Shown here: positions 18,722 through 27,050 of the stretch, one piece after another
Layout of the letters: each line of letters opens with the position of its first letter
Numbering within the stretch: the stretch's first letter is position 1
Assembly: GCF_900113835.1 (NCBI RefSeq)
Contig: NZ_FOQV01000003.1
Location: 248,001-312,000 of the forward strand
Direction: 5' to 3'
Origin: Allobosea sp. OK403
GTDB lineage: Bacteria > Pseudomonadota > Alphaproteobacteria > Rhizobiales > Beijerinckiaceae
DNA: 64,000 nucleotides
The notes under the pieces: model-generated
The model's database searches: none
Told to the model about the DNA's origin: nothing
Seen by the model: the letters and a program-made list of their open reading frames with translations, nothing else
Program-made: the position numbers and the translations under genes

Positions 18722-19603
18722 ATGAGCGAAGTCCCGACGATACGACATGGACGCATAAAGATCGGCGAGAGCCTCCGCCTGAATGTCGTTCAGGCAGGGC
18801 CGTTATCTGGCGAACCCGTCTTACTCCTGCATGGTTGGCCCCAGACCGCCCATACCTGGCGCAAGGTCATGCCACTGTTGGCCGAGGCGGGGTATCGTGC
18901 GATCGCACCCGATCTGCGCGGCTTTGGGGACAGCTCAAAACCTGAAGGCGTATATTCCAAGCTCACAGTCGCGGGGGACCTCGTCGCCCTACTCGATCAG
19001 CTCGGCATCGCTTCAGCCTGGATCATCGGACATGATCTCGGCGGTCAGGTTGCTTACCCGTTCTCAGCACAGTGGCCGCAGCGCACCCGAGGGCTTGTTT
19101 TCATCGAATCGGGGCTACCCGGCTTTGGACAGGAGCGGGCGATGGATATCGCCGCGGGCGGAAGCTGGCATTTCGGCTTCAACCGCGCCGGCGATATCGC
19201 CGAAGAATTGGTGCGCGGGCGCGAACATATGTTCATCCGCTCCATGATCCGTCGCGAGAAGGTCGGCGTTTTCGACCCCACGGCCATCACAGACGAGGAT
19301 ATTGCCGTGTATGCATCGGCGGCGGCGGCACCGGGCGGCCTGCGCGCGATGTTCGCGCATTATCGTGCGCTTATCCCGCAAGACCGTGAGGATAATCTGG
19401 TGCTCGGCTCGAAGCCACTGACCTGCCCCGTTCTCGCCGTTGGGGCCGATCACGGCTATGGCGAAGGAGCATTCAACACGATGAAGAAAGTTGCGATCGA
19501 ACCGAAAAGCTGGATTGCGCCCGACTGCGGCCACTACGTGCCGGAAGAACGCCCACGCGAACTCGTCGACGCTTTACTGGCCTTCATGGCTGGTCGCCTT
19601 TGA
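18722..19603 (+). CDS. alpha/beta hydrolase, epoxide-hydrolase-like
   Basis: 293 aa from the ATG at 18722. HGWPQ (37-41) gives the oxyanion-hole motif of epoxide hydrolases and haloalkane dehalogenases. Asp105 in IIGHDLGGQ is the nucleophile position, so the enzyme would act through an alkyl-enzyme ester. The His of CGHYVPEE near residue 275 completes the site. The acid residue and lid tyrosines cannot be fixed by eye. Codon use is less GC-biased than its neighbours. The gene is flanked by inverted copies of one repeat and separates rsmE from the gshA/ybdK-like genes, which suggests acquisition as a unit. Confidence 0.88.
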   Translation: MSEVPTIRHGRIKIGESLRLNVVQAGPLSGEPVLLLHGWPQTAHTWRKVMPLLAEAGYRAIAPDLRGFGDSSKPEGVYSKLTVAGDLVALLDQLGIASAWIIGHDLGGQVAYPFSAQWPQRTRGLVFIESGLPGFGQERAMDIAAGGSWHFGFNRAGDIAEELVRGREHMFIRSMIRREKVGVFDPTAITDEDIAVYASAAAAPGGLRAMFAHYRALIPQDREDNLVLGSKPLTCPVLAVGADHGYGEGAFNTMKKVAIEPKSWIAPDCGHYVPEERPRELVDALLAFMAGRL

Positions 19604-19615
19604 AACAGCTGGATC

Positions 19616-19675
19616 TTTGTTTTAACGCGTTTTCTTGACGCGAACCGGTATCCACTTCTCTCGAAAACGCTCTAG
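19616..19675 (-). repeat. GCGTTTTCGAGAGAAG-type repeat, copy D (right flank)
   Basis: 60 bp, reverse-complement orientation of the copies at 18547 and 37747: TGTTTTAACGCG, core GCGAACCGGTATCCACTTC, then CGAAAACGCTCTAG. It starts 13 bp after the hydrolase stop codon. Its terminal CTAG supplies the TAG stop of the convergent rsmE gene (19672-19674). Confidence 0.85.
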
Positions 19676-20430
19676 CCGCGCGGCCAGTCGCCCAAAACCG
19701 CCTGGACGAGCGCTAGAGCTGCAATCGCAGCCGTATCGGCGCGCAAAATGCGTGGTCCCAGCGAGATTCTGAGCGTTTTCGGTCGCGCCAGGATGCGCGC
19801 GCGCTCGGCCTCGTCGAAGCCGCCTTCAGGGCCGATCAGCACAGCGAGCGGGCCGGGCGCGGCGGCAGCCAGCACCTCGAGCGGGCTCTCCTGCGCCATC
19901 GCCTCGTCGCAGAAGATCAGGAGCCTTTCGGGCTCGAGCGCTTCGAGCGCCGCGTCCAGCCCGCATTCACCCCGAATCTCGGGCAATGACAGGATGCCGC
20001 ATTGCTCGGCCGCCTCGATCGCATTGGCGCGCAGCCGATCGAGATTGAGCCGCGACACCTGCGTCCTGCGGGTCAGAACCGGTTGCAGCACACCCGCCCC
20101 CATCTCGACGGCCTTCTGCGCGATATAGTCGAGCCGCGCATGCTTCAGCGGGGCGAACAGGTAATGCAGATCGGGGGCTTCCGGCTGCGGGCGCGTCTGC
20201 CGGACCAGGCCGAGGCTTGCTTGCTTGCGCCCTTCCGCCGTCAGCGCCGCGAGCCATTCGCCGTCGCGGCCGTTGAACACGATGATGGTGTCGTCGCTCT
20301 TCAGGCGCAGCACGTTGAGCAGGTAATTCGCCTGTTCGCGCGCCAGCGGCAGGCGCGTGCCAATGGCGAGATCGTCGGCGAGATAAAGCCGGTAGCGAGC
20401 GAAATCGGGGGTGGACATCGGCGCGGTCAT
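19672..20430 (-). CDS. rsmE: 16S rRNA (uracil-1498-N3)-methyltransferase
   Basis: 252 aa. It methylates U1498 of 16S rRNA with SAM. The N-terminal PUA-like part contains LAREQANYLLNVLRLKSDD. The C-terminal SPOUT knot shows VLIGPEGGFDEAER and the late LRISLGPRILRADTAAIAAL, all standard RsmE motifs. Two starts are possible: ATG 20430, directly behind AGGAG, and ATG 20418, with a 12-base spacer that is perhaps better. The stop codon is provided by the adjacent repeat. In related genomes rsmE often lies next to gshA and ubiA. Here ubiA is upstream and divergent, with one gene between. Confidence 0.94.
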   Translation of the reverse strand: MTAPMSTPDFARYRLYLADDLAIGTRLPLAREQANYLLNVLRLKSDDTIIVFNGRDGEWLAALTAEGRKQASLGLVRQTRPQPEAPDLHYLFAPLKHARLDYIAQKAVEMGAGVLQPVLTRRTQVSRLNLDRLRANAIEAAEQCGILSLPEIRGECGLDAALEALEPERLLIFCDEAMAQESPLEVLAAAAPGPLAVLIGPEGGFDEAERARILARPKTLRISLGPRILRADTAAIAALALVQAVLGDWPRG

Positions 20431-20594
20431 CTCCTGTCACCCGCCGTCGCGCCGCCGAACCAGCGCGAAAACCGCCACAATCCAGGCGTAACGGCAAGTG
20501 GACTCGCATAGGCGCTTGGCGCTAACACGGTGAGGCTGTTATGAACATTCCGGAGCGGAAACGCTCCCAGCATGAACAATTCGGAGCAAGACAT

Positions 20595-21092
20595 ATGCGG
20601 CGCATGATGACTTCGAGCAAGATCGCTTCTGGAGTGATCGCGATGCTCGGTCTGGCGACGGTATCGTTGCTCGATGCCGCGCCGGCCGCCGCGCAAGCTT
20701 CCGGCTGCGAGCAGATCCAGAAGCTGCTGGCGGAGCGCCAGGCGATCGTGGCCTCGCTGAACTCGTCCTCGAGATCCAAGCAGAAGCTGACCCCGGCGCA
20801 AGCCTGCAGCACGCTCGGCCGCCTGGTCGGGAACGGCAATGCGGCGCTGAAATTCGCCAGTGCGAACCAGGACTGGTGCCAGATTCCGGCCAGCTTCGTC
20901 GATGGCCTGAAGGTCGACAACGACAAGGCCGCCGGCATCCGCAACAATGCCTGCAACGCCGTCAAGCAGCAGGCGGCGATGCAGAAGCGCGCCCAGCAGC
21001 AGGCCCAGCAACATCAGGGCGGCGGCAGCCCGTTCGGCGGCGCCGATTCGATCACCGGCGGATCGCTGCGGGTTCCCCAGGGCGCGCTCTGA
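20595..21092 (+). CDS. secreted hypothetical protein, Gln-rich C-terminus
   Basis: 165 aa. The ATG at 20595 has GGAGC upstream. A signal peptide spans roughly residues 1-33, with LGLATVSLLDAAPAAAQA and cleavage after AQA. The mature protein has four cysteines (GCEQ, QACS, DWCQ, NACN), suggesting two disulfides in the periplasm. A helical region QQAAMQKRAQQQAQQH follows, then a Gly-rich tail. Family not recognised, although similar short secreted proteins are common in this order. It precedes ubiA by 37 bp on the same strand and may share its transcript. Confidence 0.75.
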   Translation: MRRMMTSSKIASGVIAMLGLATVSLLDAAPAAAQASGCEQIQKLLAERQAIVASLNSSSRSKQKLTPAQACSTLGRLVGNGNAALKFASANQDWCQIPASFVDGLKVDNDKAAGIRNNACNAVKQQAAMQKRAQQQAQQHQGGGSPFGGADSITGGSLRVPQGAL

Positions 21093-21129
21093 CCACTTCG
21101 TGACCCTAGCCCCCGACCCGGAACGGCCC

Positions 21130-22071
21130 ATGGTTTCGACGACGGATGTTCCGCTTCCCGACGCCCTAACCGGGCATTGGGTCGATACGCGTGCACCGCG
21201 ACGCTTCAGACCCTATCTCAAGCTCGCGCGGATCGAGCGGCCGATCGGCTGGCAGCTTCTGCTTCTGCCCTGCTGGTGGTCGGCGGGCCTCGCGGCGATC
21301 GCCGACAGGCAGGCCTTCCCCAATCCCTGGCATTGCCTGCTGTTCCTGATCGGCGCCGTGGTGATGCGCGCCGCCGGCTCGACCTTCAACGACATCATCG
21401 ACCGCAAGCTCGACGCTCAGGTGGCGCGGACACGCGGCCGGCCGCTCCCTTCCGGCCAGGTCACGGCGAAGGCGGCAGCGCTATTCATGGTCGCACTCTC
21501 GCTTGTCGGCCTGCTGGTGCTGCTCCAGTTCAACCGCTTCACGATTCTGACCGGCATCGCCTCGCTGGCGATCGTCGCGATCTACCCTTTCATGAAGCGC
21601 ATCACCCAGATGCCGCAATTCGTGCTCGGCCTCGCCTTCTCCTGGGGCGCGCTTCTCGGCTGGAGCGCGGTCTTCGGCCGGCTCGATCCGCCGGCCTATC
21701 TGGTCTATGCGGCGGCAATCCTCTGGACCATCGGCTACGACACGATCTACGCGCTGCAGGACATCGAGGACGACATCATCGCCGGCATCAAGTCGAGCGC
21801 GCGCTATTTCGGGCAGTATGGCCGGGAGGCGATCGGAGCCTGCTTCGGATTCGCCGTGCTGCTGATCGCTGTCGCGACCTGGATGGTCGGCGGCGGCGTC
21901 TTCGCTTGGCTCGGCGTCGCGGGCTTTGCGGCTCATCTTGGCTGGCAAGTTTCGCAGATCAGCGGTGTGACGCCGGTGCTGGCGCTGCGCCTGTTCCGCT
22001 CGAACTGGCACGCCGGACTGCTGCTGGCGGCCGGCTTCGCGCTCGATGCGCTGGTTCGGTTCGGCCTCTGA
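21130..22071 (+). CDS. ubiA: 4-hydroxybenzoate polyprenyltransferase
   Basis: 313 aa from the ATG at 21130. This inner-membrane enzyme attaches the polyprenyl chain to 4-hydroxybenzoate in ubiquinone synthesis. Both Asp-rich motifs that bind Mg-diphosphate are present, NDIIDRKLDAQVART and YDTIYALQDIEDD, as are the substrate-region RIERPIGWQL and the KPYxxRxxQ-like KRITQMPQFVLGLAFSWG. About eight to nine transmembrane helices are apparent. The frame stays open upstream, but the family N-terminus begins at this methionine. Divergent rsmE lies further upstream. Confidence 0.95.
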   Translation: MVSTTDVPLPDALTGHWVDTRAPRRFRPYLKLARIERPIGWQLLLLPCWWSAGLAAIADRQAFPNPWHCLLFLIGAVVMRAAGSTFNDIIDRKLDAQVARTRGRPLPSGQVTAKAAALFMVALSLVGLLVLLQFNRFTILTGIASLAIVAIYPFMKRITQMPQFVLGLAFSWGALLGWSAVFGRLDPPAYLVYAAAILWTIGYDTIYALQDIEDDIIAGIKSSARYFGQYGREAIGACFGFAVLLIAVATWMVGGGVFAWLGVAGFAAHLGWQVSQISGVTPVLALRLFRSNWHAGLLLAAGFALDALVRFGL

Positions 22072-22140
22072 ACGCCCCGCGCGTTACCGCGCTGGCGATG
22101 GCTGGATCGCCAGCGCTCACGCCCTCAACGATGATGCGGC

Positions 22141-22581
22141 ATGTCTGACGTTGCCCTGCGCGATATAACCGCGGCGACGGTTCGCGCGATCTGCGCGCTG
22201 GAAGTCCGCCAGGATCAAAAAGGTTTCGTCGCGCCCAATGCCATCTCGATCGCGCAGGCGCATTTCGAGCCCGCGGCAAGCTTCAAAGCCATCTACGCCG
22301 CCGAAACTCCGGTCGGCTTCCTGATGTGGCGTCCGGGTTCTGAATCCGGCGCCTGCTATCTGTGGCGCTTCATGATCGACCACAGACACCAGAAGAGCGG
22401 CTACGGCAAGGCGGCGCTGATGCTGCTCTTTCAAGCGCTGCGCGACCAGGGATTCCACCTGCTGAAAACGAGTATCGTGCAGGGGAGCGCAGGGCCCCTG
22501 GAGTTCTATCGCTCGCTCGGCTTCAGGGAGACGGGCGAGACCCTGCCGAATGGCGAGAGTCTGCTGCTGCTTTCACTGTAA
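22141..22581 (+). CDS. GNAT acetyltransferase, diamine/spermidine type
   Basis: 146 aa, single GNAT domain. The acetyl-CoA loop is visible as RHQKSGYGKAAL (Q/RxxGxG/A type), preceded by the beta-strand YLWRFMID. It is followed by the C-terminal GPLEFYRSLGFRETGE typical of N-acetyltransferases. The overall pattern, with EVRQDQKGFVAPNAISIAQA near the start, resembles spermidine/diamine acetyltransferases such as BltD and PaiA, but the substrate is not proven. It follows ubiA by 69 bp and is convergent with the next gene. A GC-rich hairpin at 22589-22607 with no T-tract lies between the two stop codons. Confidence 0.88.
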   Translation: MSDVALRDITAATVRAICALEVRQDQKGFVAPNAISIAQAHFEPAASFKAIYAAETPVGFLMWRPGSESGACYLWRFMIDHRHQKSGYGKAALMLLFQALRDQGFHLLKTSIVQGSAGPLEFYRSLGFRETGETLPNGESLLLLSL

Positions 22582-22605
22582 GTCCATGGAAGGCCCGGCC
22601 GGCCT

Positions 22606-23127
22606 TCAATCCGTCAGGCGCTCGCCGGCGACGACGACCGGGCGCTCACTGAGACGGCCGGTCTTGCGCCGCACCAGGAAGCGCGGCCGGCGGCCGTTGA
22701 GGAAGGAATGACGCCGCCTGATCCGCACCGGGCCGAGCGCGAGCCGGCCAAGCTGCGGATAGGGCTCCGAAATTACCCCATCGCTGGTCTCGATCAGCAA
22801 GGGCAGGCCGCTGGCGCGGCCGCAGTCGCGCCAGAGCGCCACCACATCGTCCTGATCCAGCACCGCAACCGTGATCGAGCGGCCGTCGCCGGCCGTCAGA
22901 GCCAGTTCGAAGCGCTCATCCTCGCGCCCGGTATTCGTCATGCGCATCGCGATGCCGCGCCATCCGGCGCCGCCGCGCAGGATCCTGACCGAGGCGATGC
23001 GTTCGACCCGTGGCGCGTCTGGCTGCGCCGGCATCGGGTTTTTCGGAACGGTGGTCGTGTGTGTCGGGCGGCCGGAGAGACCTGACGCAAAGCCGGTCTC
23101 TCCGGCAGCCGGCGTGACGCTGGCCAT
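22606..23127 (-). CDS. DUF6101-like conserved hypothetical protein
   Basis: 173 aa from ATG 23127. An ATG at 23034 would remove 31 low-complexity residues. The body contains RGIAMRM, LWRDCGRASGLPLLIE, then EPYPQLGRL and a basic C-terminal stretch RRPRFLVRRKTGRL. This spacing of Trp, GLPLL and Arg-rich tail matches what I remember of DUF6101 proteins found in Rhizobiales, whose function is unknown. No signal peptide or membrane helix is visible. It is divergent from the CysQ-like gene, with a 250-bp gap in which I see no gene. Confidence 0.72.
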   Translation of the reverse strand: MASVTPAAGETGFASGLSGRPTHTTTVPKNPMPAQPDAPRVERIASVRILRGGAGWRGIAMRMTNTGREDERFELALTAGDGRSITVAVLDQDDVVALWRDCGRASGLPLLIETSDGVISEPYPQLGRLALGPVRIRRRHSFLNGRRPRFLVRRKTGRLSERPVVVAGERLTD

Positions 23128-23377
23128 CGGTATAACGCCTCTCTATGTCCCTGCCGCTACGGAGCCCTCTGTGCAGTCCGGGGCTCTCGTGCTTGCAGGT
23201 CGAGATTGCGTCCAAGCTCTCTCCGAGCGCTTAAGCGGTTGGGTTAAAGGAGCGTGTTTTTCGGCCTGAGCGCCCCTGAATGGCCTGTTTCATGCATGAT
23301 GATTGACGGAATCTTTCGGTGCGCGAGCGCATTTTCGGCTTGTGTCCGCAGGCTCCGCATTCGATACGGAACGCATC

Positions 23378-24205
23378 ATGAATAGGCTCCCGATGCCCAT
23401 CGCCTCAGATCTCCTGCCGGCGGTTCGCGCAAGCTGCATCGAAGCGGGCGAGATCGCGCTCGCGCTATTTCGTCCCGGCGAGACGACGGCGGCACGGACC
23501 TGGTCGAAGAGCGGCGGCTCGCCGGTCACCGAAGCCGATATCGGCGTCGACACCTTCCTGCGCATCCAGCTCTCGGTCCTGCTGCCCGACGCGGCATGGC
23601 TCTCCGAGGAAACCGTCGACGATGCCCTGCGGCTGTCGCGCCGCTTCGTCTGGGTCGTGGATCCGATCGACGGCACGCGCGCCTTCATGGGCGGCTCGCC
23701 GGATTGGGCCGTCTGCGTCGCCCTGCTCGACGAGGGCGTACCGATCCTGGGCGCAGTGCATGCGCCGGCCTGCAACGCAACCTATACCGCCATACGCGGC
23801 GCCGGGGCCTTCCTGAACGGCGCCGCGATCTCGGCTTCGCAAATCGCGAGCCTGAAGGAGGCGCGCATCGCCGGCCCCAAGCCAATGCTGGATGCGCTGG
23901 CGCGTCTGGAGGCCTTCGAGCCCGCCGATAAGATTCCTTCGCTCGCGCTCAGACTTGCGCGCATCGCCGACGGCACGATCGATGCCGGACTGATCTCGCC
24001 CGACGCGCGCGATTGGGATCTCGCCGCAGCCGACCTGATCCTGAACGAGGCCGGCGGCCGCATGACCGGCGGCGAGGGCCAGCCTGCGATCTACAACCGC
24101 GAGACGCCGGTTCACGGCATGCTCGTCGCCAGCAGCAACGGCCTGGCAGAGCCTCTGCTGCGCGCCTTGCAGCGTCTGCGCGACGGACAGCCGCAGCGCA
24201 TCTGA
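23378..24205 (+). CDS. inositol-monophosphatase/CysQ-like phosphatase
   Basis: 275 aa from the ATG at 23378. The Li-sensitive Mg-dependent phosphatase motifs are complete: LSEETVDD, DPIDGTRAFMGGSPDWAVC, and WDLAAADLILNEAGG near the end. Family members act on 3'-phosphoadenosine 5'-phosphate or inositol phosphates. The adjacency to DUF4170 and the Kdo/lipid A genes is a conserved alphaproteobacterial arrangement where the gene is usually annotated cysQ-like. It is probably the first gene of the lipid A block, although a 263-bp structured element separates it from the next gene. Confidence 0.88.
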   Translation: MNRLPMPIASDLLPAVRASCIEAGEIALALFRPGETTAARTWSKSGGSPVTEADIGVDTFLRIQLSVLLPDAAWLSEETVDDALRLSRRFVWVVDPIDGTRAFMGGSPDWAVCVALLDEGVPILGAVHAPACNATYTAIRGAGAFLNGAAISASQIASLKEARIAGPKPMLDALARLEAFEPADKIPSLALRLARIADGTIDAGLISPDARDWDLAAADLILNEAGGRMTGGEGQPAIYNRETPVHGMLVASSNGLAEPLLRALQRLRDGQPQRI

Positions 24206-24218
24206 CTTTCAAGCAGTT

Positions 24219-24481
24219 AGAGGCTGTTATGAACCATGGGGCCGATTTGATGAGGTCAAAACGGCGGAGATGGGAGGAGCATTGCGCGGGCGATACCATC
24301 GGTATCGGCAAGCGATGCGACGCTGCAGCTCCGCCGTTTTCACCTCACCCGTAGGGCGCGGCGCTTTTGCGCGACTGCGGCGTCGTTCTTCGTAGCAAGC
24401 CGGAAGGCTTGCGTCCTCGAACTCTGGCATTCGCGCAAAATCGCCTGCGTCAAATCGGCCCCATGGATCGTAACAGCCTCT
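24219..24481. repeat. 263-bp nested inverted-repeat element (MITE-like)
   Basis: Outer arms 24219-24251 and 24449-24481 are 33-base inverted repeats with three mismatches (core CCATGGGGCCGATTTGA). Inside are two further hairpins. The first has arms at 24252-24268 and 24330-24346 (GAGGT-AAAACGGCGGA, one mismatch), with a small GATACC/GGTATC dyad in its loop. The second has arms at 24361-24374 and 24431-24444 (one mismatch), with a perfect GCAAGCC/GGCTTGC stem at 24395-24412. No ORF of note and no clear target-site duplication are visible. It fills most of the 379-bp gap between the CysQ-like and DUF4170 genes. Confidence 0.85.
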
Positions 24482-24584
24482 GCGGACCGGGAATTGCAGA
24501 ACGCAGGGCGTTCGGCACTCGCGCCTTCGGCGTGAATGGCTTATCTGGTGCCGCAATCGGGCGCACATGGCTGGAGGGATCGAT

Positions 24585-24821
24585 ATGGAACCGGAACAGA
24601 AACAGCTTCTCCATCTCGTCTTCGGCGGCGAGCTGAGCTCGCTCGAAGGCATCACCTTCAAGGATCTCGCCAAGGTCGACGTCGTCGGCGTGTTCCCGAA
24701 TTATGCCAGCGCCCATACCGCCTGGAAGGCGAAGGCGCAGGCGACCGTGGACCAGGCGCAGACCCGCTATTTCATCGTCCATCTGCACCGCCTGCTCGAT
24801 CCCGAGCCCGCCAAGTCCTGA
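24585..24821 (+). CDS. DUF4170 small protein
   Basis: 78 aa. GGAGG at 24573-24577 fixes the ATG at 24585. The sequence pattern HLVFGGEL, VDVVGVFPNYASAHTAWKAKAQ and YFIVHLHRLLDP is the DUF4170 family, small soluble proteins almost always encoded between a CysQ-like phosphatase and the Kdo transferase block in alphaproteobacteria. Function unknown. The linkage suggests a role in lipid A/Kdo metabolism. Confidence 0.87.
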   Translation: MEPEQKQLLHLVFGGELSSLEGITFKDLAKVDVVGVFPNYASAHTAWKAKAQATVDQAQTRYFIVHLHRLLDPEPAKS

Positions 24822-24860
24822 ATCCGTCAAGTCCTGAACCGTCAGGCTGCGACAGGCGCG

Positions 24861-24948
24861 CTAGAGCCGGATGATTTCCTCTCTCATCCAAGAGTGAGAG
24901 CGGGATCGATGCGAAAACCGGTTCCCACTTTTTCGCATCCTGCTCTAG
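24861..24948. repeat. CTAG-bounded intergenic repeat, copy E
   Basis: 88 bp from CTAGAGC to GCTCTAG, inner dyad GATGCGAAAA...TTTTCGCATC around the core CCGGTTCCCACTT. It is closest to copy B at 17067 but lacks that copy's extra hairpin. It separates the DUF4170 and acyltransferase genes. Confidence 0.88.
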
Positions 24949-25002
24949 CGTCCGTGGTCAGATCACGGCCTCAATCTTCCCTTATCGGTTCAATCATCAG
25001 CA

Positions 25003-25752
25003 ATGGGCTTTTCCCTTCTCAAGACACGCGCGGCGCAGGAGACGCTCGGCCGGCTCCTGGCCAGCTATCTCAAGCTCGTGCGCCGCACGAACCGGTTCGT
25101 CGTCGAGCCAGCCGACATCTATGAGAAGGTGCGCCCCGAACTGCCATTGATCATTGCGATGTGGCACGGCCAGCACATCATGATCCCGTTCTCCCGGCCG
25201 GACTGGATGCCAGCCTGCTCCCTGGTCTCGCGCCATGGCGATGGCGGCTTCAATGCGGTCGCGTTGCGCCAGCTCGGCATCGGCGCGATCCGGGGGTCGG
25301 GCGCTCTGGGCAAGAAGATCCGGGAGAAGGGCGGCGCCAGCGCCTTCCTCGCCATGATGCGGCGGCTGGCCGCTGGCGAAACCATGGTGCTGACCGCCGA
25401 TATTCCCAAGCGCGCCCGCATCGCCGGCCCCGGCATCATCGCCCTGGCACGCGCATCGGGCCGGCCGATCCACCCGATCGCCGTCGTCACCAGCCGGCGC
25501 ATCGATTTCAAGAGCTGGGACCGCGCCTCGATCGGCCTGCCCTTCGGGCGCGGTGCGATCGTCGTCGGCGAGGCGATCCGCGTCGAGCGGGAAGCGGACG
25601 AAGCAACCTGCGAGGCCGCACGCCTCGCATTGGAAGCAGGCCTCGACGCCGTCCATGCCCGCGCCTATGCGCTGATCGGCGCGCGCGACCCTGGCGAAGG
25701 GCTGAGGCAGACCCAGCCGGCCGCACGAGCGACCGCAGGCAAAGCAGCATGA
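25003..25752 (+). CDS. lysophospholipid acyltransferase family protein (DUF374)
   Basis: 249 aa. The catalytic-type motif of glycerolipid acyltransferases appears as IAMWHGQHIMIPF (an HG-containing variant of HX4D). It is followed by SRHGDGGFNA, RGSGALGKKIREKGG and a TADIPKRARIAGPGIIALA stretch typical of the DUF374 group. Members probably acylate a lipid A or lysophospholipid precursor at the inner membrane. The stop overlaps the waaA start (ATGA), so the two are translationally coupled. Confidence 0.87.
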   Translation: MGFSLLKTRAAQETLGRLLASYLKLVRRTNRFVVEPADIYEKVRPELPLIIAMWHGQHIMIPFSRPDWMPACSLVSRHGDGGFNAVALRQLGIGAIRGSGALGKKIREKGGASAFLAMMRRLAAGETMVLTADIPKRARIAGPGIIALARASGRPIHPIAVVTSRRIDFKSWDRASIGLPFGRGAIVVGEAIRVEREADEATCEAARLALEAGLDAVHARAYALIGARDPGEGLRQTQPAARATAGKAA

Positions 25753-27050
25753 TCGGCAAGGGTTCCATCCTGCAGGGCTACCGCGTGATGAGCGCGCTGC
25801 TCGAGCCGGCGGCCGCGGGGCTGCTGCTCTGGCGGCGGCGGCGCGGCAAGGAAGACCCGACGCGTTTTGCCGAGCGGCGCGGCTATCCAGGCGTCCGGCG
25901 CCCGGACAAAACCCTGGTCTGGCTGCATGGCGCCAGCGTCGGCGAGACGGTGACGCTGCTGCCATTGGTCGAGAAGCTGAAGCGGCGCGGGCTCGCGGTG
26001 CTGGTGACCTCGGGCACGGTGACCTCGGCGAAACTGCTCGCCGCACGGCTGCCTGCCGGCGTGATCCATCAATATCTGCCGCTCGACGTGCCGCGCTATA
26101 TGCGCCGCTTCCTCGACTATTGGCGGCCGGAGCTCGGCCTGATCTGCGAGTCCGAGATCTGGCCCAATCTGATGATCGAGGCGCGCAAGCGCGCGATTCC
26201 GCTGGTCCTGGTCAATGCGCGCATGTCGGAGCGCTCGTTCAAGCGCTGGTACAAGCTGCCGCAGACCTCGCGCTATCTGCTCTCCTGCTTCGAATCCTGC
26301 CTCGCCCAGTCGCAGGGAGACGGCGAACGCCTGGCGCAGCTCGGCGCGCCCCGGGTCAGCATCGCCGGCAATCTGAAATTCGACGTGCCTGCTCCGCCCG
26401 CCGATGCCGACACGCTGGCGATCCTCGATGGGTTGACCACCGGGCGGCCCGTCTGGATCGCGGCCAGCACCCATCCGGGCGAGGACGAGCAGGTGATCGC
26501 GGCGCATCTCGGCCTCAAGGCGCATCTGCCGAAGCTGCTCACCATCATCGCGCCGCGCCACCCTCAGCGGGGCGCCGAGATCGATGCGCTGGCGCAGGCC
26601 AACGGCATCGCCACGGCGCAGCGCTCGCAAGGCGGCATGCCGGAGCGCGATGTCGAACTCTACATCGCCGACACGGTCAACGAGCTCGGCCTGTTCTACC
26701 GCCTCTCGCAAGTGGCCTTCATCGGCGGTTCGCTCACGCCTGTCGGCGGCCATAATCCGATCGAACCGGCCAAGCTCGGCTGCGCCCTGCTGCACGGGCC
26801 CTATGTCCATAACGCCACCGACGTCTTCGCGGCCTTCGACCGCGGCGGCGGCGCTCGCGAGGTCGCCGATACGCAGGCGCTGGCCGGCGCGGTGCATCGC
26901 TGGCTGAGCGACCCTGCAGCGGCCCGGCAAGCGGCGCGCGCGGCGGCCCAGACCAGTCACCAGCTCGGCGGAGCGCTCAACCGCACGATGCAGACGATCG
27001 AGCCCTTGCTGATGCGCGTCGCGATCGGCCTACGCGAGACGGCCTCCTGA
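25749..27050 (+). CDS. waaA: 3-deoxy-D-manno-octulosonic acid (Kdo) transferase
   Basis: 433 aa from the ATG at 25749, which overlaps the preceding stop. It transfers Kdo from CMP-Kdo to lipid IVA at the inner membrane. The N-terminal GT-B domain has WLHGASVGETV and TSGTVTSAKLL, then ICESEIWPNL. The C-terminal domain has IIAPRHPQRG, the nucleotide-sugar region FIGGSLTPVGGHNPIEPA and GPYVHNATDVF. All are hallmark WaaA/KdtA segments. The stop codon overlaps the lpxK start by one base. Confidence 0.95.
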   Translation: MIGKGSILQGYRVMSALLEPAAAGLLLWRRRRGKEDPTRFAERRGYPGVRRPDKTLVWLHGASVGETVTLLPLVEKLKRRGLAVLVTSGTVTSAKLLAARLPAGVIHQYLPLDVPRYMRRFLDYWRPELGLICESEIWPNLMIEARKRAIPLVLVNARMSERSFKRWYKLPQTSRYLLSCFESCLAQSQGDGERLAQLGAPRVSIAGNLKFDVPAPPADADTLAILDGLTTGRPVWIAASTHPGEDEQVIAAHLGLKAHLPKLLTIIAPRHPQRGAEIDALAQANGIATAQRSQGGMPERDVELYIADTVNELGLFYRLSQVAFIGGSLTPVGGHNPIEPAKLGCALLHGPYVHNATDVFAAFDRGGGAREVADTQALAGAVHRWLSDPAAARQAARAAAQTSHQLGGALNRTMQTIEPLLMRVAIGLRETAS

